Shown here: in pieces, positions 35,649-46,794 of the stretch
Layout of the letters: every line of letters begins with the position of its first letter
Numbering within the stretch: position 1 is the stretch's first letter
DNA from: Bimuria novae-zelandiae CBS 107.79
Lineage: Eukaryota > Ascomycota > Dothideomycetes > Pleosporales > Didymosphaeriaceae
DNA length: 64,000 nucleotides
Assembly (NCBI GenBank): GCA_010015655.1
Contig: ML976740.1
Location: 60,725 to 124,724 of the forward strand
Direction: 5' to 3'
Position numbers and translations under genes: made by a program
Notes under the pieces: generated by a model
Told to the model about the DNA's origin: nothing
What the model saw: the letters and a program-made list of their open reading frames with translations, nothing else
The model's database searches: none

Positions 35649-35833
35649 TTAAATAACATTTTCCTTATATAGCTTATTAGCGTGCCTTAGTTTAGCTATT
35701 TTTACTTTTTTAACCTTTTTTACTTTTTCTTTTTATTATTTAACTTGCTTACGTTAACGTGCTTACTTTACCTTATAAGGAGACTAGAATATAGCTTTAC
35801 TATAATACTTCTTATAATACTAAAGGTTAAAAA

Positions 35834-36219
35834 TGTAACAGGAACAATCGCTCGTCGACACGAGAACCCTTGGCCAGTCAAGACAGGATTCGAGATCATC
35901 CGAAAACCGACACTCATCCTTATCGGACCAATTTCGGATCTATCAGATCGATGGGGAACTACAGATCCGATTCGGACCTATTTCAGATCTATCAGACCGA
36001 CGGTCAACCTATGGCAGATATGTGCTAGCTAGCTATCTAAGAAGAGGTGTATTTAGAGGAGCTTAGGGCCTTTATAGTTTAGTACCTTTTCCATATCCTT
36101 TTGTACTAGGCCTATAGGTACTTAATTTATTTAAGGCTACTTTCTTATACACGCACTCCTATATGCCTCTGCTAGGAGATACGCTAATATCGATCCTTTG
36201 AGTGACCTGCGCCGATACA
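35834..36219 (+). repeat. Solo LTR (386 bp), probable
   Basis: TG...CA ends (TGTAACAGGAAC to GCCGATACA) flanked by AAAAA on both sides (35829-35833, 36220-36224). A homopolymer TSD is weak evidence; the GC-richer interior supports an insertion. Confidence 0.55.
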
Positions 36220-36229
36220 AAAAAGCTTA

Positions 36230-37728
36230 CTTTTATTTATGTATTTTTTCTAAATCTTAAGAACCTCTTTTAGGCCTGCTATCTTATAGTAAAGTAAAGA
36301 GTTTTAAACTAAAATATAGTAAAGCAAGTGGCTAATCTTCTTCAGCTTTTTATTACTTTTATTTTTAGTAACTCTATGCAATAGAGTCTTAATTTTAAGC
36401 TAATTCTTATTAAAGTAGACTAAAGAAGAGCTTAAATTACTATTAAAAGCCTTAAAAAAAGACTTAGTAAATTACTAAAAAATAATATTAAGTTATAAAA
36501 GTGCTATACCTATTACCTTAAAGGACTTAAGTATTAACCCCTAAGTAAACGTGCTTATTTAGGCCTTTTAAAATAAGTAGAAAAAGTAGCTTTTTTGAAT
36601 TATAAATAGTCCTTAGCTATTATAAAGGTGTGTTATAAGCTCCTTTAAGTACGTAGTGTAACGAGGTAGGCACGGTCGAACACGTGGCCTTCTCTCGCTT
36701 ATAGAGGTTCCGGCTAGGCTAGGATCAAACACTAGCGCTAGTGGCTGACCCTAGCATATCCTATATATATTATACTATACGAGTAATACTTGGCTTAAGT
36801 ATTCTCGTGCGTACCTTTTGGTGCAGGTGAGGAAGTCACATAGTATTGGCTTAGTAAGCGGGGCGCTTACCTCATTACACGTAGTTAAAAAAGGCTTAAA
36901 TATTACTATATTAAGTAGCTATAACGTGTAGGTAAAATAAGAAGGAAAGATAGCTAAGAGTATCTTATTCTAATTGTAATAGTTAATAAAGTCTATTATT
37001 ACGTAGGATCTATAGCTATTAAGGATTAATAGTTACTACTTTCTTTAAGCTTTAGCCTTAGTAAAGCGATTAAAGACCTGTTAAAGCCAGGCAAGGCCAG
37101 TATTATTATTAGTCTAGCTAGTAGGTAAGGAAGAAACAAGTATAGAGTGTACCCTTAGCTATATTTCCTCTACCTAGCTTGATTGTAGGGTGCTGTTGGC
37201 AGACTCGTATGTAAGGCCTGGCGGCAGTGCTGATCCATCACCGCATACACAAGCCAGCACCGTGACCTAGGCACGATTGCCATCTTAAAGTAATGCCTTA
37301 ACCTCCCCCTTCTCCCACATTTGCCTACTAAACACGTGTTTAGTCCTAGTAGTAACTCTAATTAAGGAGCCCTTCTTATCTATATTATATATATAGTAAC
37401 TTTTAATCCTATATTTAGTAATCTTGCGCTATAGTAGGTTAAAGTATAGCTTATACTTAATATATAAATTATTGTTATAGCGATTAGTGTCTATTCTTAT
37501 AAAGTAATAAGAAATAAGATAAATAGAGTTATTATTAATAAAATAAGTAACTTAGCTCTTGCTAATAGGCTCCTGGTTAACTAATAACGTAAAATTCTTA
37601 ATTATCTCTCTTATAAGTAGTATATAACGAGTAGTAAGCTCTTCTATATACTTTATAAGCTTTACCTTTTATTATAGTTATAAATTTTAGTATATAATAG
37701 CCTCCTTTTCCCGCGAACGCGTCTAACC
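36230..37728 (-). pseudogene. pogo/Fot1 transposase, decayed
   Basis: From right to left: YYIYNIDKKGSLIRVTTRTK with VFSRQMWEKGEVKALL (first catalytic Asp in YNID), VTVLACVCGDGSALPPGLTY, then DFINYYN and KILLAIFPSYFTYTL, and a C-terminal coil (TLLHRVTKNKSNKKLKKIS, LVQNSLLYYKIAGLKEVL, with Q restored at a TAG). Stops are frequent. The N-terminal part lies right of the solo LTR at 37734-38178. Confidence 0.75.
36657..36879 (+). repeat. Solo LTR (223 bp) with TSD CGTAG
   Basis: TGTAACGAGGTAGGC to CTCATTACA, flanked by CGTAG at 36652-36656 and 36880-36884. It interrupts the pogo transposase. The interior is GC-richer than the host element, so it is younger or escaped RIP. Confidence 0.88.
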
Positions 37729-37733
37729 CCTTT

Positions 37734-38178
37734 TGTTACGGACCAGAAGTCGACGGTGGGACGACAGGCCTTATGACGACAACCAGGCCCCACCTCCGAC
37801 TTACGTAATGTCCTAGGCTGTCCCAGGCGCCAAGACTATGGGATATTATGGGACCACGTGACCCAGGGTCACGTGACGTCCCAGGAAATCCCATGGGATC
37901 CCACAAGGTTAGGATATGGAATACCATGGGACTCTATGGGACAAGGAGGATATATATACAGGATGGTTTCCTTTATACGCTCCTTGTAGTCAACTGAAAT
38001 ATCTTCTGTGCGAGTACCTTCTCCTATACAGACTGATAGTTATCTTATTCGCTATAAGATTGGATTGTTTAACCGCGCTTAATTGTCGCATCAACTCGTA
38101 CCATTGAATAACCCGTGAGACGCCTTATTACCTTACCGCCCTAACCCAGATCGGACCAAGCGAGTGCACCTCATAACA
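37734..38178 (+). repeat. Solo LTR (445 bp) with TSD CCTTT
   Basis: TGTTACGGACCAG to CTCATAACA with CCTTT at 37729-37733 and 38179-38183. It carries two CACGTG boxes in an inverted arrangement (about 37854-37881), then CCCATGGGATCCC. It is the full version of the truncated LTR at 35292-35648. Confidence 0.92.
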
Positions 38179-38346
38179 CCTTTACTATTATATTAATATT
38201 AAGTGTATAACACTATGCTTTTTTACTATTTTAAACTATAGAATATTATCTTTAGATATAAAAATATTACACTTTATAAAAGCTTTTTATAATTCTATTA
38301 TATTGTGCTGCTAAATAGTTAAGAAAATAAAGGTGTTTTAGTAGTT

Positions 38347-38388
38347 CGGCGCGTTAACTGAATCCGCGCATTGAGTGCACGGACACGG
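38347..38388 (-). repeat. Terminal inverted repeat of pogo element
   Basis: Matches the right TIR of the element at 58776-63383 (GTTAACTGAATCCGCGC...GTGCACGGACACG). The following TA (38389-38390) is shared with the next element, which starts at 38391. Confidence 0.85.
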
Positions 38389-38599
38389 TACCCTGCCGAG
38401 ACAGTCAGTGCGCCGCGACACTAACGCGCCACCCCAACACCAGCACCGCAGCCAGCAACATGAGGCTATAGAGTTTTATATAAAAGCTTTTATCGCGAAA
38501 TTTTCTAGAGCTAAGATTTTATAGAGCTATAGAAGATTACTAGCTAGTTAAATTATAAATATCTACTTAGTATTCTAATTATTTAGCCACTGCGCGATG

Positions 38600-40042
38600 C
38601 TGGCGCTAATAGCGTAAATATTACTATATTAACGCGTATAGATGCCGGCGTAGGCTTCTTCCTCTTTATAATTATATAAGTAGCTTTTAAAGCATTCTAG
38701 CTTCCCTTTTTAGTAATTTTAAGACGTTTTTAAAGTTATTATTAAGTCTTGCGAGCCTATTAACGGAGGCGTTACTTAGTAGCCTAATTAGCTTTCTCCT
38801 TAGCGCGCGTATTTTTAGCTACTACACGCGTAACACGCTTCTCCTGTAGTAGATAAGCTTTAAGCTACCTATTTACTATCTAGATCTCTCTCTGCTCACT
38901 TTTCTGGAGTTGTAGTTATTACTTTTCAGCCTTTTATTAGCTAAGAGAATCGCGCGCCCTCTGTACGCGGGCAGGTGACCAGAAAACAGATCTTCTATAC
39001 TACTTATCTAGCTACTCAAAAGGTAGAGTCCTGCCCTTTATTTAATGCCGTTTCTAGTTTGTAAGGGCTTCTCGTAGCCCCTAATTCTCATGCTCTAGGA
39101 GCTACTTCTGTATAGAGATTAAGTGTATAGTGCGACTCAGCTTCTTGGCCTTATCACCTCCCCCTGTATTAATAACAACCTTTAAAAGCTAATTAATTTT
39201 GCGCTAATTAGACGCGCTAAGTACTAAAGTAGAGCTTTCGCGCGATCTCTATTCTAGAGACTTATCTTTATTAAATTAACTAAGGATTAGTGTAGGATCT
39301 AGCGGCGAGATACCTGTATACTTAAAAGCTTTAGTAATTAATTACAGCGTAACTAACGTTGTCTAGGCCCTCTAGAATAGTGTAAAGAAGTCTTTTTTAG
39401 TAATTATTAATAGCCCTTAACTCTTATACAGGTATGCGGAGAGCTCGTCGGAGTAGGCGATAGAAAGAGACTTAAACACATAAACGTCTAGAGGCTACAG
39501 CGTATGAGTGGCGTAAGGGGGAAATATCGTAAGGAGGATCTTTTTCTAATTACAATAGTTAATAAAATCTATAGTAACGTGAGATCTATGCCTATTAAGG
39601 ACTAGGAGTCGCCACTACCGTCAAGCCTTCTCCTTAATACAGCGATTAAACACCTATTTTAGCTATTAAAGCCCTATCTCGTTGTTTAACTATCTAGAGG
39701 TTAATAAGGTAATAAAGACTTTATAAGAATTAACGTTAATTTCCTTAACCTAGCTTGATTGTAGAGTCTCAGCGTCAGATCGATAGATTAGTGATAGATT
39801 AACAGTAGATCCATCAGCGCATATACATGCGATAAGCAAGATCCACTCACGATTGCTATCCTAGATAGATTGCCTCACTTAGCGACTCTTATATATAGGC
39901 CTGTCGAAGATCCTTTTTGACCTGCCGGTGATGCCGAGTAGGAAGCCTTTTTCGTCCATATTATAGGTATACTAAGGCTCTATGCCATACTTTATAATTT
40001 TCTTATATAGAAGCTTAAAGTAGAGCCTATATCTTACGCCTA
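38600..40042 (-). pseudogene. pogo/Fot1 transposase, C-terminal two thirds, decayed
   Basis: Minus strand, right to left: YNMDEKGFLLGITGRSKRIF (first catalytic Asp), NREWILLIACICADGS, DFINYCN with KKILLTIFPPYATHTL, LDVYVFKSLSIAYSDELSAY, and near 38970 RSVFWSPARVQRARDSLS followed by a basic coil. These are standard Fot1/pogo blocks. Former Gln codons are now TAG. The N-terminus falls in the assembly gap. Confidence 0.82.
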
Positions 40043-40972
40043 NNNNNNNNNNNNNNNNNNNNNNNNNNNNNNNNNNNNNNNNNNNNNNNNNNNNNNNNNN
40101 NNNNNNNNNNNNNNNNNNNNNNNNNNNNNNNNNNNNNNNNNNNNNNNNNNNNNNNNNNNNNNNNNNNNNNNNNNNNNNNNNNNNNNNNNNNNNNNNNNNN
40201 NNNNNNNNNNNNNNNNNNNNNNNNNNNNNNNNNNNNNNNNNNNNNNNNNNNNNNNNNNNNNNNNNNNNNNNNNNNNNNNNNNNNNNNNNNNNNNNNNNNN
40301 NNNNNNNNNNNNNNNNNNNNNNNNNNNNNNNNNNNNNNNNNNNNNNNNNNNNNNNNNNNNNNNNNNNNNNNNNNNNNNNNNNNNNNNNNNNNNNNNNNNN
40401 NNNNNNNNNNNNNNNNNNNNNNNNNNNNNNNNNNNNNNNNNNNNNNNNNNNNNNNNNNNNNNNNNNNNNNNNNNNNNNNNNNNNNNNNNNNNNNNNNNNN
40501 NNNNNNNNNNNNNNNNNNNNNNNNNNNNNNNNNNNNNNNNNNNNNNNNNNNNNNNNNNNNNNNNNNNNNNNNNNNNNNNNNNNNNNNNNNNNNNNNNNNN
40601 NNNNNNNNNNNNNNNNNNNNNNNNNNNNNNNNNNNNNNNNNNNNNNNNNNNNNNNNNNNNNNNNNNNNNNNNNNNNNNNNNNNNNNNNNNNNNNNNNNNN
40701 NNNNNNNNNNNNNNNNNNNNNNNNNNNNNNNNNNNNNNNNNNNNNNNNNNNNNNNNNNNNNNNNNNNNNNNNNNNNNNNNNNNNNNNNNNNNNNNNNNNN
40801 NNNNNNNNNNNNNNNNNNNNNNNNNNNNNNNNNNNNNNNNNNNNNNNNNNNNNNNNNNNNNNNNNNNNNNNNNNNNNNNNNNNNNNNNNNNNNNNNNNNN
40901 NNNNNNNNNNNNNNNNNNNNNNNNNNNNNNNNNNNNNNNNNNNNNNNNNNNNNNNNNNNNNNNNNNNNNNNN
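40043..40972. other. Assembly gap (930 N)
   Basis: A run of N. It lies inside the composite transposon, so the sequence around it may not be contiguous in reality. Confidence 1.
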
Positions 40973-42400
40973 ACGCCGCTACTAGAGATTAATAATAATA
41001 GCTAAACGTGTAATAAGGGGGTATTTAACAAATTACTAGAATTATATAAAGTTAAGCTATATATTACTTGCCGCTAGCGCGCGTTCCTACGTAAGAAGGA
41101 AGTTAGGACTAATTTTAATACTAAAATAAGAATACGTACGTACTTCTGCGTAAAGCTCTGGTAGTAGGTAGACGATGTTATACGAGACCTCTTAGAGTTA
41201 ACTCCCCCTATTAAAACTGCAGTAAAAAACTTAACCGCGGTTATATATATACTATAGATACCTAAGCAATAGAGACTTACGTAGTTTCTTAAACGTGGTA
41301 ATAGTATTACCTTTATACAGGTCGTTGAGCGCGCGTACGAGTTAAAGAAGGAGTCTATTACTAAGATAACTTATGTTAACTTTAATTTAACGCTATTAGA
41401 GCTAGAAACTAGCTAAAATAATTAGACGCGTAATAGGGGGGTATTTAGCTTGTAAAGCTTTTAGAGCTCTCCGCCACGACTTACCGCAACTTAGCGCCAG
41501 TTATATAACCTGCTAGAAGTCCTTACATATACTACCGTCGGTAAGGGCCCTATAGTTACTATACGTGATTAATAGTGATGCCAGGATACCCACTGTAGCA
41601 ACTATCTGTACGTGTGCTAGATTAAACGTACGCCTAGGTAACCTAATCGTTTCGAGAACTATTACCTAGTAAGTAGTACTATAGTAGTGGCATAGGCGCG
41701 CGATATAACAAAGGGCAAGTATATAGTCAACGAGCCACATGACAATATACGCCTGAGTCTCTCGCTGGCCAGAGAGAGGTCTGCAAAGGAGAAGGCGTCG
41801 TAGAAATTAGCCAAAAAAGGTGCTAGATCTAAGCTTAATATAGATGACTTTATAAAGGTTATCGCCGCCAGCTCTCTTTCTATAAGCTAGTTAGCATAGA
41901 GTTAAATTATTAGCTAGTAGTAATAGGTTAAGACACTATTTGCAACCTTAGGGAGCTCTTTAACGTTAGTATAGCAAGACTTAACTTATAAAAATACGGT
42001 AGAGCTTACCTATTAAACTCGATACTTTTTTAACTAGTAAAGAGACTAAGCACTGGCTAGAGAGCTGCCTAAAGTTAATTAGGTATTTAATAACGTTATT
42101 TAACAGGGGCAAATTAACCTTAATATACTAATAGATCCGTCTAACGCGGGGATGCCGTACGCCGTGTAAGAGTAGTATTTTATGTTGCCAGTGCCGTTGC
42201 TCCTCTGCCTCCGCAGGATGGCGATTCGGTGGCGATCTAGGTATAATAGACTTACAAAGAGCGATAAGGAGGGTGCCGCAGACGTATATAAAGAGGATTA
42301 AGAGTATAAATAGCGTGAGAGGTTACGTAGGGAGAGAGACGATTTAGTGTAAAGAGCTAGCGATATTAGTAGAGAGGTTCTATACACTGCGCACAGGCCA
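40973..42400 (+). pseudogene. Decayed plus-strand coding relic, unknown
   Basis: The plus strand reads, with few stops, VFNKLLELYKVKLYITCR, RDLLELTPPIKTAVKNL, VVERAYELKKESITKITYV, then PNRFENYYLVSSTIVVA, YIVNEPHDNIRLSLSLARER and KLAKKGARSKLNIDDFIKVI. The stops are TAG/TAA at likely Gln codons. A phrase ending in NKGVF / NRGVF recurs at about 41010 and 41440. I do not recognise the family. Confidence 0.45.
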
Positions 42401-42689
42401 TTTTCTAATTAAAATTTAACTAAGTCTACGCGTACGCGCGCCTGTCTAGTAATAAAGTTACTTATAAAGGCGCTAAGACCTGCTAAAAACACTATACTTT
42501 ATCTACGCTAATAATATCTTTCCCTTTATAACTCTTTACCCACAATAGATATCGCAAAATAGATAATATTAATTAATTTAGCGATATTAGTTACACCTTC
42601 TCTAGCTATTAAAGCTAAAGTTTTAGATAATAGCAGGTAACTTTTAGCGACCTTCGCGATATCGTCGTAGACACTAATCCTTTAGTATT

Positions 42690-43785
42690 ATATCTTATTT
42701 AGCACCTACGGCACCTACCTATAGAACTTAAAGAATCCTTACGCGAATTCCGCCTAATTATAGTATATATTCTATACTACCTCTTCTAAAAAGTAGGCAA
42801 AATCCTTATACGTATAAGCGCGTTCGTAGTGCTTTTTTATCTAGTTTTTTAACGCCTTAAAGGTCTGCTTAATCGGGTTAAAATCCGGCGAGTATAGTAA
42901 CAAATATTTAAGTATAACGCCCGCCTCCGCGCATAATAAAACGATCTTTTCTAACTTATAGATAGAGGCATTATTAAGGACTATTACTAATTATTTACCT
43001 AGCTAAGGATTGTAATAAGGGAGTACTTTATTCGCTAGAAACTCCTCTATTAAATCTACGGTGATTGCTCCTTAGTATAGGACATAATTAACGTAACCGT
43101 CTATATCTATGGCAGGGAGTAAGCTCCACCTCTCTGTGCGTTGCGCTAAGTATTATACGTCTGCTGGCGTGTTTACAGGTGACTAGGCATACTTTCTATC
43201 GCCGGTTCTCTTATTACAGGCGCTCTTGTCGAGGCAAACGACCTGCTCTAGTTTATATATTTATTGGTAGCGTGCACGAAACACTCGACGGAGGCCTTTA
43301 TAGCGCTCCCTAGCAGCTTTTAACGCAGCTTTTCAACTCCACCTTATGCTAGCGAGAAATCTCGTAATAGTGGCTACCAACACCTGTAAGTCAAAGTCGT
43401 CGCACAAGAAGGCCTGCATCTCATCGAGATATGCTATAGGTTTGCCCCGTAGAAACTCCAATAGGGCGTCTTTATGGCATTAACGCAGCGATAGTGGCCA
43501 ACCAATTTTAACACATTGCGGAGGGTATGGCTAACTAAACGCTTCTAGATTAAGTTGGTATTTCTATATAGTTTTAGTATTCACTCTAAGAGATCTATAA
43601 ATCTTGTAGTTTTTTTGCCCTGCCTTTATGCGCTTAACAATTACCTGCACTATTAACGCCTGCAGTCTATAGCCTATAGGCCTTTTAGGATTAATTAGTA
43701 TACTATATAGAACTCTAATAATAAGAAAAGTTAATGTAATTTCCTTAATTACATCGTCTCTCATATAATTTTGTATGAGCGACAA
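42690..43785 (-). pseudogene. Tc1/mariner-type DDE transposase, decayed
   Basis: Minus strand from about 43785: an N-terminal helix-turn-helix region (RLQALIVQVIVKRIKAGQKN), DALLEFLRGKPIAYLDEMQA, FDLQVLVATITRFLASIRWS, then VVCLDKSACNKRTGDRKYA (first Asp), TERWSLLPAIDIDGYVNYVL, LVIVLNNASIYKLEKIVLLC (second Asp changed to Asn) and YLLLYSPDFNPIKQTFKALK (third acidic residue changed to Lys). These are Tc1-like blocks. Two catalytic positions are lost by G-to-A changes. Confidence 0.82.
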
Positions 43786-43833
43786 TGAAAGTGGGGAAGC
43801 GATTACCTAACAAGCGCCCAGAGTGGGTCGGGA

Positions 43834-43912
43834 CGGTCTTTTGCAAAGCACCGATAGTGTCGCGGCGCACTGACTGTCTCGGCAGGGTACGGTCTTTTGC
43901 AAAGCACCGATA
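43834..43912. repeat. 23-bp direct repeat flanking the right inverted repeat
   Basis: CGGTCTTTTGCAAAGCACCG followed by ATA occurs at 43834-43856, just inside the terminal repeat, and again at 43890-43912, just outside it. Confidence 0.95.
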
Positions 43913-44177
43913 ACTTTGCAGTCTATCACTAGGACATTGCAGGAAGCTGCAAACGATATGTACAAGTGCCTATCACGGCCGAACATTCAGGGTAGTACGA
44001 TAAGAGACGGGGACATGGCAGCGATTCAGTACTGCCGATGTTACATATGTATACACCATAAATGCATCCGCTCGCGCCTTCGGAGTGTTCCGATACTTCC
44101 ATTTCCCGCCATCATCAATTGCGCTTCAGAGGAAAGAGCCCCAGAGTTGATCTTACCGCGCAAGAGTTAAGGACGAG

Positions 44178-45869
44178 ATGGCGACTACAGAGAACGGCGG
44201 CGATGCGCCTCCAGCGCCAGTTGAGGTCGTCTCTGGCGCGCAGGATGACATGGCAAAACGCGTGCTGCGGAAAATTGACCGCACAAACATTCCGTTGCTC
44301 TTCGTTACATACATGTTTAGTAAGTCGCCCACGAGTTTGGCGCGGGGACTGTGGGCTAATCAACCGCAGACTTCATGGACAAGACCATCCTTTCCAGCGC
44401 TGCTGTCTTCGGCCTTCGCGACGATAATGTATGCACCAAACCGCACGAAAATACAATGCACGTTACTTACCTTGGTAGAATCTTCAAGGCCAAGAGTATA
44501 GCTGGGTCGGGTCGATCTTCTACTTTGGATATCTGATCTGGGAGTATCCCACCAGTATCCTCATCTCTCGTCTACCCACAGCCAAATATCTGACAGCGAA
44601 CACCGTTTTCTAGGGAATTGTCGTTGCTCTTACGGCGGCATGCACGAACTTCGGTGGATTGATGACAGTGCGCTTCCTCCTTGGCATGGCTGGGCAACCA
44701 TCACACCTGGCTTCATGTGTGAGTTATACCGACATGATAAGTGTTTGGGAGACAAATAATGACGTCATACCGGCTTCAAAGTCCTCACATCGACTTGGTA
44801 CACTCGGGACGAGATGCCCGTTCGCTTGGGCATCTGGTTCGCTGGAAACTCCGTGGGCGGGCTCTGCTCGAGTCTTCTTGCCTTTGGCATCGGTCACATT
44901 AAAGATCATGTCCAACTATGGAGGTGGATGTACATTATACTGAGCTCTGCAACCTTCCTGTGGTCGATTCCCATTGGCATCTTCCTCCCGGATTCGATCT
45001 CCAAGGCTGGCTTTTTGACCCCAGAAGAGCGACAGTACGCAGCTGATCGTGTCGTGATATCTGGCACTGGAAGTACCGAGAACGTCCCTTGGAAGCTTGA
45101 ACAGGTCAAAGAGTGCCTGCTCGACCCCAAGACATGGCTTATACTCTTCATTGAGTTGTACTCCCAGATTCCAAACGGTGGCACCCAATCGTTCAGCAAC
45201 ATTGTAATCACATCCTTCGACTTTACCGACTTACAGTCCACTCTGATCAACATTCCTTATTCGGTCATCACGGCTAGTATAATTGCTGGAACGGGCTGGC
45301 TCGCAGGCAGCTACCGCACATTAAACTGCCTTCTCATCATTGCAGTCGTTGCACCTCCCGTTACTGGAGCGGCCATCATCTACAATCGCGATCACGTCTC
45401 CAAGGGTGTTCAACTCTTCGCCTACTTCCTCCTCTCGAGCGGTCCCGCTGCGATGCCTCTCAACATGTCCCTTGTACAGTCCAACTACCGGGGTGTGACC
45501 AAGAAGATGACCATGACTACAATGATTTTCATGGCATATTGTGTTGGCAATATCGCGGGACCTCACTTCTTCCGCAAGACCGAGGCGCCGAAATATGTGA
45601 CTGCTTTTCAGACCATCATGATTTGCTATGCTCTAGTAATCGTGTTTGCTCTGACGCTGCGGTTCTACCTGCAGTGGACAAACAAGAAGCAGGAGAGTTT
45701 GGAAGGGTTTGAGGGCAGCGCAGGCGCTTCCGGAGCGGTTGCCGATGGGAAAATTGCTGATGCCGATGGGAGGAATGTTGCTCAGACTGTGACGGAAGTG
45801 CAGCTTCGACCGGAGGATTACGATGATGTCACGGACTGGAAAACGTATGGATTTCGTTACAGGCTTTGA
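44178..45869 (+). pseudogene. MFS permease, allantoate/nicotinate (Dal5/TNA1-like) family, disabled
   Basis: Introns at 44320-44369, 44429-44478 and 44719-44781 join MATTENGGDAP..., FMDKTILSSAAVFGLRDDN, YSWVGSIFYFGYLIWEYPTS and WYTRDEMPVRLGIWFAGNSV, the anion:cation symporter family pattern with 12 membrane helices. The 3' 351 codons (44814-45869) are intact. Two lesions disable it: TAG at 44611-44613 where the family has Trp (NTVF-W-GIVVAL; TGG to TAG) and a one-base deletion at about 44692 (expected GMAEATITPGFM). The TGG to TAG change is a RIP-type TpG to TpA transition 0.7 kb from the transposon block. Substrate unknown; family members carry allantoate, nicotinate or similar anions. Confidence 0.8.
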
Positions 45870-46794
45870 GCCTTATTATGCACGACTGACGCGTCGCTGC
45901 CGTAGAGGGGACTGCATGAACAAGAGACTGGATGGATACATGGATATACTTTCTATTTCGTCAGGACACCCATGCACTCGGTTTGCAACTTTGAAGTAGC
46001 TCCTAAATTCCATGAATCAGCATATGTACATAGCGTTTGCAACCACACATCGAAGGTGTGAGGACTGCGGGTTACCCGGCAGCACAACCGCAGGAAAGTA
46101 AATAACTCACTGAGCTGCGTTCGAGCCTTCGGCATCTCCAACACCGCTGGCTTCTTTGGTGACCGCCATCTTGGTCAAGGCGGTCGTGCGAAGCTGTGTA
46201 TAAAGCAATCGGCAGGTCGCAACTTCGGGCTACGGTTGCGGAAGGGAAGGTAGCAAACGCCTGTTGTAGCGGGCTCGTAGCGAGCGTCGCGTCCTTCTCG
46301 AAGAGGCAGGCGCGCGTTTTCACGTGATATCACTGTTGCAGGTGACTGGGTGTCAAGGCAGCAGCTCACTGTAAATGGGGTATGATGAGATCACGCCTTC
46401 GCTACTGTTCTCTGTAAGTCAGGAAATTGGAGGACCTAGTCGTAGACGACTGAGTGTATCGCTAGTTCAGGCGAATAGACAGGAGGAGCAAAACCATGAC
46501 AGATATCGTGAGGTTTACAAGCTGGGATTAGAGAAGGAGAGAAAAGAAGACACGGGAAAGTTGATCGATTGCACACCCATGGACGCGAGTAATGGAACAG
46601 AAGAAAGAGGATATATTAGCACCACACCGCCACATATATCTTACTATACAACTCGCCAGACGGGCACATACATCTATGATATAATACAATCACGCACCCC
46701 TCTCCGTACTCAAAGTATGTATGCTTGAGAGTGGAAAGAGACCCTTACATACCGCGCCTATGCTGAACAAAAGAGACCAATGCATTACAAAACC
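45870..46794. other. Intergenic region between converging genes
   Basis: Normal GC content. A few short frames (for example 46375-46728) lack any recognisable domain. It holds the 3' flanks of the MFS gene and of the m-AAA protease gene. Confidence 0.6.

Larger units (their letters stand above)
35649..38388 (-). mobile_element. pogo/Fot1-type DNA transposon, decayed, split by three solo LTRs
   Basis: Minus-strand transposase blocks surround three LTR insertions. The right terminal inverted repeat is at 38347-38388 (GTTAACTGAATCCGCGCATT..., ending GGACACGG) and is followed by TA. It is the same TIR family as the element at 58776-63383. The left end was not found. Confidence 0.75.
38391..43887. 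mobile_element. Composite region between 33-bp inverted repeats (pogo plus Tc1 relics)
   Basis: The inverted repeats CCCTGCCGAGACAGTCAGTG... (38391-38423) and its reverse complement (43855-43887) are almost identical and each is flanked by TA. Between them are a pogo transposase, a 930-N gap, a plus-strand relic and a Tc1-type transposase. The gap prevents deciding which transposase owns the inverted repeats; one element is probably nested in the other. Confidence 0.7.

Noticed and set aside
35292..38178. One LTR retrotransposon bounded by the two similar LTRs
   Set aside because: The LTR at 37734-38178 has its own perfect TSD (CCTTT) and the sequence between is a pogo transposon, so these are independent solo LTRs.
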